Assembly: GCF_020215705.1 (NCBI RefSeq)
Contig: NZ_JAIWNB010000017.1
Span: 1 to 64,000 of the forward strand
Length of the DNA: 64,000 nt
Source of the DNA: Nonomuraea aurantiaca
Lineage (GTDB): Bacteria > Actinomycetota > Actinomycetes > Streptosporangiales > Streptosporangiaceae
Reading direction: 5' to 3'
Shown here: positions 59,738 through 64,000 of the stretch, in pieces
Numbering within the stretch: the stretch's first letter is position 1
Layout of the letters: every line of letters begins with the position of its first letter
Translations under genes and position numbers: made by a program
Notes under the pieces: generated by a model
What the model was told of the DNA's origin: nothing
Database searches by the model: none
The model's input: only the letters and a program-made list of their open reading frames with translations

Positions 59738-60233
59738 GTGACCGGTCTCAAGGGCTTGACGGCGCAAGATGAGCAGGTGCTGAGGTTGGTGGGCGCTCAT
59801 CTTGGCGTCCTGGCTTCGCGGGATCTGGCGGTGCGTTGTCGGGATGGGCTGGGGCATTCCGCTCAGGCGTGGACGGCCCGCAAGCGGGAGCTGACGCCGC
59901 TGTCGTCATCACGCTGGGCGGGCAGCATCACAAGGCCAGCCATGACCAGTGGGCGCTGACCCGCCGCCGCCAGGCGGCCCACATCCACTCCCTCGAGGCG
60001 GGTATCGCCGTGATCGGGCACCGGCTGTCTCAGCCGATCGGCGCCAAGGGCTCCAAGAAGGCGCCGGGCGGCTACCGCAACAAGTAGGAGTGGCATGCCA
60101 AGACCCGCCGCCTGCATACGCTGACCGACCGGCTGCAGCGGGAACGGGCCGACTTCGAGGCCGGGCGGGTGCGGGTGGTGCGGGGCGGCAAGCGGCTGCT
60201 CAACACCCGGCATCACCTCCAAGCCGCCCAGCT
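59738..60233 (+). pseudogene. TnpB-type transposase remnant
   Basis: The frame reads TGLKGLTAQDEQVLRLVGAH then LASRDLAVRCRDGL and RKRELTPLSSSRWAGSIT; after a one-base deletion at about 59931 it continues KASHDQWALTRRRQAAHIHSLEAGI, GAKGSKKAPGGYRNK, a TAG (60085-60087) and EWHAKTRRLHTLTDRLQRER, RVVRGGKRLLNTRHHLQAAQ. This is the N-terminal half of actinobacterial IS200/IS605- or IS607-associated TnpB-like proteins, the RNA-guided nuclease family ancestral to Cas12. The RuvC half is missing. A relic, not functional. Confidence 0.78.
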
Positions 60234-60771
60234 GTACCCGATTCGGCGACGGACGCCACCGCCTCCGCATGACCAGAGCGATCGTGTGGGGCATCGGAGC
60301 GTCCAGGCCGATCGGCGTGCCGCCGGGCATGAGGGAACCCGCCACCGCACACCGGACCATGCACACGATGCGCCGGGCCCGGATACGGCCAGAACGCGGG
60401 CAACCAGCACGCCCAACACCGTTCGGGGCGCGCCAGTGCAACTCACGTTCACTGTCCAGGAACGGTTGGAGTAGAACCACAGGCCGCGGTTCCATCTCGT
60501 CGGTGCTGGTGCCGCGTACCCGCAGGTAGGCGTCGGTCTGCACATCGCGCAGCGGGCGCCGGATGATGGATTCCCGGCCCTGCCGGCGCCAGGCGCGCGG
60601 GCCGAAGCGCGCCACGACCTGGGTGGTGGGGTGTCGGCGTCCAGATTGGACGCCGTTCACCTACCCGGTGATGAGGTTGACGCGCTGCACTTGCGGGCGG
60701 TCATCGTTGCCGTTCTTGCCCTCCAGTCGCTGAGCGAGAGCCACTACCAGGTCCTGTTGGGGCCGATCGGT
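60234..60771. other. Region of scrambled remnants, no gene recognised
   Basis: About 540 bp after the transposase relic. Open frames exist on both strands (for example RPLRDVQTDAYLRVRGTSTD on the minus strand), but none has a start signal or a product I can name. It probably consists of debris of a mobile element; its right end meets the promoter of the fluoride operon. Confidence 0.4.
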
Positions 60772-60908
60772 ATAGTCGAGGGGAACCTCCCTGGAGGAGG
60801 TCGCGGTGGTGGGGCCCACCGCCTCGCCGCCGATCCGGTGGCGGGCAACCGTGGCACCCAGCCGCCAACGGTCCCTACCAGAGGTTACTTTGAGCTGCTG
60901 GTAGGAGG
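60772..60908 (+). promoter_or_regulatory. Structured crcB leader, possible divergent fluoride riboswitch
   Basis: TATAGT (60772-60777) is a -10 box. The leader then has GCGGTGG (60803-60809) pairing with CCACCGC (60816-60822), and GGGGCC in its loop (60811-60816) pairing with GGTCCC (60870-60875), reproducing the layout GG-N-GATGRGGCC-CC ... GGCCTCTAC of fluoride aptamers. CCTACCAG (60874-60881) can instead pair with CTGGTAGG (60898-60905), covering part of the ribosome binding site AGGAGG (60903-60908). The usual AACCGC and TGATG segments are not exact, so this is a candidate variant. Confidence 0.5.
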
Positions 60909-60914
60909 ATCTTC

Positions 60915-61406
60915 ATGTCCCGTCCTGAAACGGAGCGTCCCATGGACGCCGACGTCGACCTGCGGGTGCCCGCCCAGCGTGCCGAGCTGCGCCGGGCTCC
61001 GTGGACGACGCTGGGAGCGATCGCGCTCGGCGGCGCGGCGGGCGCGCTGGCCCGCTACGGCCTGGGCGTGGCCTTTCCGCGCCAGGCCGGGGCCTTTCCG
61101 TGGACGACGCTGGCCATCAACACCGTCGGGTGTCTGCTGATCGGGATGCTCATGGTGGCCATCACCGAGGTGTGGTCCGCGCCCGGCTGGGTGCGTCCGC
61201 TGCTGGGCGTGGGCGTGCTGGGCGGGTTCACCACCTTCTCCACGTACATCCTGGAGACCAACCAGTTGCTGGAAGGCGGCGCGGCTCGCACGGCGCTGGC
61301 GTACTTGGCGCTGACCCCCGTGCTGGCACTGATCGCGGTATGGACCGGCAGCGCCGCGGCCCGTGCGGTGGCCCGCCGACGCGTCGGAGAGAGCAGGCGG
61401 GCATGA
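60915..61406 (+). CDS. crcB: CrcB/FluC fluoride channel subunit 1
   Basis: A 163-aa four-helix membrane protein with a 40-residue hydrophilic N-terminal extension. Conserved FluC features: GGAAGALARYGLG, NTVGCLLIGMLM and GGFTTFSTY, with the Na+ and fluoride-coordinating Thr/Phe residues. It forms the fluoride export channel, here probably with the second copy. The stop overlaps the DUF190 gene (ATGA at 61403-61406). Confidence 0.95.
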   Translation: MSRPETERPMDADVDLRVPAQRAELRRAPWTTLGAIALGGAAGALARYGLGVAFPRQAGAFPWTTLAINTVGCLLIGMLMVAITEVWSAPGWVRPLLGVGVLGGFTTFSTYILETNQLLEGGAARTALAYLALTPVLALIAVWTGSAAARAVARRRVGESRRA

Positions 61407-61756
61407 AACCGGCCGGAGCGGCGCTACGGCTGACCGTCTACGTCGGCGACACCGACACCTGGCAGCACAAGCCGCTTTATCACGAGATCGTCCACCGCGC
61501 GCATGCGGCCGGGCTGGCCGGGGCGAGCGTGTTTCGCGGTATCGAGGGCTACGGCGCCTCCAACCACGTCCACACCTCGCGCATCCTGTCGCTGTCGGGA
61601 GACTTGCCGGTGTCGGTCGTCATCGTCGATGCCGCCGAACGGATCCGGGCCTTCCTGCCGCAGCTGGACGAGCTGATCTCTGAGGGGCTGGTCATCTTGG
61701 ACGAGGTCGAGGTGATCCGCTACGTCGGCCGCCCCAGCAGCGGGAGGGGCCGGTGA
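61403..61756 (+). CDS. DUF190 protein
   Basis: A 117-aa PII-like fold protein (LRLTVYVGDTDTWQHKPLYH, GASVFRGIEGYGASNHVHTS, VSVVIVDAAERIRAFLPQLD). DUF190 genes lie between or beside crcB genes in many bacteria. Its PII-like shape suggests it senses a ligand and modulates the channel; no function is proven. It overlaps both neighbours (ATGA and GTGA junctions), so all three are made together. Confidence 0.92.
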   Translation: MKPAGAALRLTVYVGDTDTWQHKPLYHEIVHRAHAAGLAGASVFRGIEGYGASNHVHTSRILSLSGDLPVSVVIVDAAERIRAFLPQLDELISEGLVILDEVEVIRYVGRPSSGRGR

Positions 61757-62127
61757 GCGGCCCGCTGACAGTGGCGCTGGTGGCGGTCGGCGCGGCGATC
61801 GGCGCGCCGCTGCGCTACCTGGCCGACCGGCTCGTCCAGGCGCGCCACGATTCCCTGTTCCCGTGGGGCACCTTCACCGTCAACCTGGCCGGCTCGGCGC
61901 TGCTGGGCTTCCTGGCCGGACTGCCCGCCGAGGGCACGGTGATGGCCTTCGCCGGCGCCGGGTTCTGCGGTGCGCTGACCACCTACTCGACCTTCAGCTA
62001 TGAGACCCTGCGGCTGGCCCAGGACGGCGCCCGCTTCGTCGCCTGGGCCAACGTGGTGGCCAGCGTGGCCGGTGGCCTGGGCGCGGGCGTGTGCGGGTTC
62101 GCGCTGGCCCACGCTGTGATGGGCTGA
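61753..62127 (+). CDS. crcB2: CrcB/FluC fluoride channel subunit 2
   Basis: A 124-aa FluC with the same motifs (GAPLRYLADRL, NLAGSALLGFLAGL, GFCGALTTYSTFSYE). FluC is a dimer in antiparallel orientation; paired crcB genes in one operon usually form a heterodimer. It starts at GTG 61753 in overlap with the DUF190 stop. Confidence 0.95.
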   Translation: MSGPLTVALVAVGAAIGAPLRYLADRLVQARHDSLFPWGTFTVNLAGSALLGFLAGLPAEGTVMAFAGAGFCGALTTYSTFSYETLRLAQDGARFVAWANVVASVAGGLGAGVCGFALAHAVMG

Positions 62128-62132
62128 GCCCC

Positions 62133-62948
62133 GTGGTGATCGATGCCGCGTTCGCGGCGACGCCGGCTGCCGCGTTCGCGTGGACATCGGATGTGGCGCT
62201 CGCTCTGCCGTCGGTGATCGATGTCAGGTCCGCGCTGACGTTGGCGGCCTCGTGCGCGGCGGCGTTCGTGCTGGCGGTGGTCTCGGCGGTGGCCGGGTTC
62301 GGTGGTGGGGTGCTGCTGCTGCCGGTCTTCACCGCGCTGTTCGGGTTACGCGTGGCGGTGCCGATGCTGACGCTGGCCCAACTGGCCAGCAACGGCTCCC
62401 GCGTCGTGTTCAACCGGCGTGAGCTGCGCCGGCCGCTGGTGGGCTGGTTCGCCCTCGGCGCCGTCCCGCTGGCCGTGGCCGGCGGCCTGCTGCTGGCGCA
62501 CGCTCCGCTGGGGCCGCTCAAGCGGCTGCTGGGCGCCTTCCTGCTGGTCGTGGTCGCCTGGCGGCGCCTGCGTCCCCATCCCCGCTCGCCGGCCGACCCG
62601 GCTTTCGCGGTGGTCGGGGCGGCCTCCGGGCTCGGCTCGGCGCTGCTGGGCTCGGTCGGACCGCTCACCGCGCCGTTCTTCCTGGCGTACGGCCTGACCC
62701 GGGCCGCCTACATCGGCACCGAAGCGGCCAGCGCCCTGGTCATGCACCTGGCCAAGATCGCCGCCTATGGCGCCGGGGACCTGCTCAGCTGGCGCGTCCT
62801 GACCTACGGCGCGGCCTTGACCCCGGCGACGCTGGCCGGCGCCTGGCTGGGCAAGAAGATCGTCGCCCGGGTCAGCGACGGCGCGTTCGTCGTGGCGGTG
62901 GAGGACGGGCTGGTGGTGGCCGGCGTGCTGTTGCTGATCGGCCTGTGA
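62133..62948 (+). CDS. TauE/SafE-family membrane transporter
   Basis: A 271-aa membrane protein with about eight helices: SAVAGFGGGVLLLPVFTALF near the start, LTLAQLASNGSRVVFNRREL, and a repeated half SGLGSALLGSVGPLTAPFFL, the two half-repeats of sulfite/organosulfonate exporters. The start is uncertain: GTG 62133 or GTG 62136, 6-9 bp after the crcB2 stop, without a good ribosome binding site. Close to the fluoride operon, so likely part of the transcript; the substrate is unknown. Confidence 0.85.
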   Translation: MVIDAAFAATPAAAFAWTSDVALALPSVIDVRSALTLAASCAAAFVLAVVSAVAGFGGGVLLLPVFTALFGLRVAVPMLTLAQLASNGSRVVFNRRELRRPLVGWFALGAVPLAVAGGLLLAHAPLGPLKRLLGAFLLVVVAWRRLRPHPRSPADPAFAVVGAASGLGSALLGSVGPLTAPFFLAYGLTRAAYIGTEAASALVMHLAKIAAYGAGDLLSWRVLTYGAALTPATLAGAWLGKKIVARVSDGAFVVAVEDGLVVAGVLLLIGL

Positions 62949-63077
62949 CCCGGCGCATCCCCATGGCGCGGCTTTCAGCGGCCTGTGCCGGACTGGTCGC
63001 GAACGGCGGCGGTGATCCGGATCGGCGGTAAGGGGGAGCGGCCGCGAGGTCGGCGCTCATCTCGTTGGAGCTATTCG
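62949..63077. other. Intergenic region
   Basis: About 130 bp between the TauE-like and chrB-like genes. No gene or clear terminator seen. Confidence 0.4.
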
Positions 63078-63105
63078 TTGCTGCCAATTGTTACGGGTGT
63101 AACAT
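63078..63105 (+). promoter_or_regulatory. Leaderless promoter and operator before chrB
   Basis: TTGCTG (63078-63083), 16-bp spacer, TAACAT (63100-63105); the GTG start of the gene is at 63112, so the message starts at or next to it. GTTAC-GGGT-GTAAC (63090-63103) is a perfect dyad overlapping the -10 box and probably binds a repressor. Confidence 0.65.
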
Positions 63106-63111
63106 GAGCGC

Positions 63112-63777
63112 GTGACGGAGAGCGCGGAAGAGCGGGGCTGGTTGTTGATCAGCGTGTCCACGGCGGGAGCCGCCTCGACGCTGCGGGTGCAGGTGTGGCG
63201 CAAGCTGCGCTCGCTGGGCGCGCTGTACCTGCAGCAGTCGGTGTGCCTGCTGCCCGACCGTGAGCAGCCCCTCCGGCAGGTGCGCCGCCTGCTCGACCGG
63301 GTGCGCCAGCAGGGCGGCACCGGCCGCCTCCTGCACGTGGCGCTGACCGATCAGGCCGAGGAGCGGCAGGTCGTCGGCGAGTTCAACGCCGCCCGAGACG
63401 CCGAGTACGCCGAAGTGGTGGAGCGCCTGCCCGCCCTCCGGCAGGAGCTGGCGCGTGAGCGGGAGCGCGGCAAGGCCACCTACGCCGAGGCCGAGGAGTC
63501 GGAAGCCGACCTGGAGCGCTTCCGCTCCTGGATGGCCAAGATCGCCGCCCGCGACTACTTCGCCGCCCCGGCGGGCGCGGCGGCGCGAGCCGCGGTCGAG
63601 GAGGCCGCGGCCGACCTGGCCGCCTTCGAGCAGGACGCCCTCGCGGCCGAGGCACCCGCCGGTCTCCCTGTGGCGGTGCTCGGAACGACGGCGCTCGGCG
63701 CGGGAGAGCTCGGAACGACGGCGTACGGAACGGGAGAGCCCGGGTCGGGAGAGCTCGGAACGGGGGAGCGGGCATGA
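63112..63777 (+). CDS. chrB: Chromate-resistance protein ChrB-like (N-terminal domain type)
   Basis: A 221-aa protein: ERGWLLISVSTAGAASTLRV, WRKLRSLGALYLQQSVCLLP, and LHVALTDQAEERQVVGEFNA, typical of the ChrB N-terminal family, which regulates or supports chromate efflux by ChrA. The C-terminal 35 residues are a low-complexity repeat (LGTTALGAGELGTTAYGTGE). Start GTG 63112, 6 bp after a -10 box, so probably leaderless. It overlaps the DUF1232 gene by 4 bp (ATGA). Confidence 0.85.
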   Translation: MTESAEERGWLLISVSTAGAASTLRVQVWRKLRSLGALYLQQSVCLLPDREQPLRQVRRLLDRVRQQGGTGRLLHVALTDQAEERQVVGEFNAARDAEYAEVVERLPALRQELARERERGKATYAEAEESEADLERFRSWMAKIAARDYFAAPAGAAARAAVEEAAADLAAFEQDALAAEAPAGLPVAVLGTTALGAGELGTTAYGTGEPGSGELGTGERA

Positions 63778-64000
63778 CCGGCTGGTGGGGATGGGATCTG
63801 CTGATCGGGGTCGCCGTCGCGCTGCTGGTCACCTGGTTGGCGCTGATCGCGGCGCTGGCGGTCTTCCGGCCGCGCGGCGGGCTGCTGCGCGAGGCGTTGC
63901 GGCTGTTGCCCGACGTGCTGCGGCTGGTGCGCCGCCTGGCCGCCGACCGCGAGCTGCCACGCGGGGTCCGGGTACGTCTGGGGCTGCTGCTGGCCTACCT
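63774..64000 (+). CDS. DUF1232 protein (YkvA-like), 5' part
   Basis: The first 75 codons give MTGWWGWDLLIGVAVALLVT, one membrane helix, then a cytoplasmic DUF1232 start (RLLPDVLRLVRRLAADRELP, GVRVRLGLLLAYL). This small family is common next to ChrB/ChrA genes in actinomycetes. The gene runs off the window; ChrA may follow. Coupled to chrB by overlapping ATGA. Confidence 0.75.
   Translation, partial: MTGWWGWDLLIGVAVALLVTWLALIAALAVFRPRGGLLREALRLLPDVLRLVRRLAADRELPRGVRVRLGLLLAY

Noticed and set aside
60249..60529. Plus-strand frame beginning MTRAIVWGIGASRPIG
   Set aside because: The start looks Rossmann-like only for a few residues; the rest is Arg/Pro-rich and there is no ribosome binding site, so it is probably debris.
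1..64000. tRNA or rRNA genes
   Set aside because: I saw no tRNA-like cloverleaf or conserved rRNA segment on reading both strands, though a dedicated scan was not possible.

Overview
The window is very GC-rich with strongly GC-biased third codon positions, GTG and TTG starts, many promoters placed so that the start codon is the first transcribed base, SARP/AfsR-type, WYL, GlxA and CGNR regulators, a probable F420-dependent PPOX protein and an aerobic (late cobalt insertion) cobalamin pathway. This points to a soil actinomycete; Streptosporangiaceae (Nonomuraea, Streptosporangium or a relative) is my inference and is not proven by the sequence.

Layout. 1-4.7 kb: edge of a tyrosine recombinase, a TetR-controlled ABC drug exporter, and two overlapping genes of unknown function. 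4.8-13.3 kb: small regulator/enzyme pairs (MarR-hydrolase, WYL-SnoaL, nucleoside hydrolase, HAD dehalogenase, erythromycin esterase, TetR next to a wrecked F420-reductase-like gene, MarR). 13.4-26.7 kb: a large GH106-like glycosidase, RidA-like/CGNR pair, LysR-MFS pair with NmrA protein, two convergent paralogous secreted beta-propellers, GlxA regulator and a rhodanese. 26.7-36 kb: an operon of AhpD-like protein, SDR, FAD oxidase and secreted SGNH esterase, then a zone of decay (5'-truncated AfsR-like gene, fused remnants of a TetR and a dihydrofolate-reductase-family gene) around intact TetR/oxidoreductase and MFS genes. 36-41.6 kb: Bcr/CflA-type exporter and a Tat-exported molybdenum aldehyde oxidoreductase (paoABC-like). 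41.6-58.8 kb: cobalamin cluster (cobF, cobL, cobM, cobK, cobIJ, cobH, cobG, cobN, cbiA, cobO, a ChlI/ChlD-like fusion, a CobC-like phosphatase, cbtA, cbtB) with two B12 riboswitches, one before cobN and one before cbtBA. 58.8-60.8 kb: ruined M28 peptidase and a TnpB-type transposase remnant. 60.8-64 kb: fluoride export operon (two crcB/fluC genes around a DUF190 gene) behind a structured leader, a TauE-like permease, and the start of a chromate-resistance type locus (chrB, DUF1232).

How it works together. The cobalamin genes cover corrin ring contraction and methylation (CobIJ, G, M, F, K, L, H), a,c-diamide formation (CbiA), cobalt insertion (CobN with the ChlID protein), adenosylation (CobO) and cobalt entry (CbtAB); cobA, cobD, cobQ and the nucleotide-loop genes are not here and must lie elsewhere.

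The most unusual signals are: (1) two copies, upstream of the Bcr/CflA gene and of paoA, of a diverged ~72-nt element whose 7-bp hairpin is kept by paired base changes, so it looks like an unnamed structured RNA; (2) two tandem duplications lying exactly on stop/start gene junctions of the cobalamin cluster, one of which creates a 12-codon gene that keeps translational coupling; (3) several in-frame minisatellites in the same cluster; (4) a leader before crcB that resembles a divergent fluoride riboswitch with a hairpin over the ribosome binding site; and (5) numerous clean palindromic operators between divergent regulator/target pairs.
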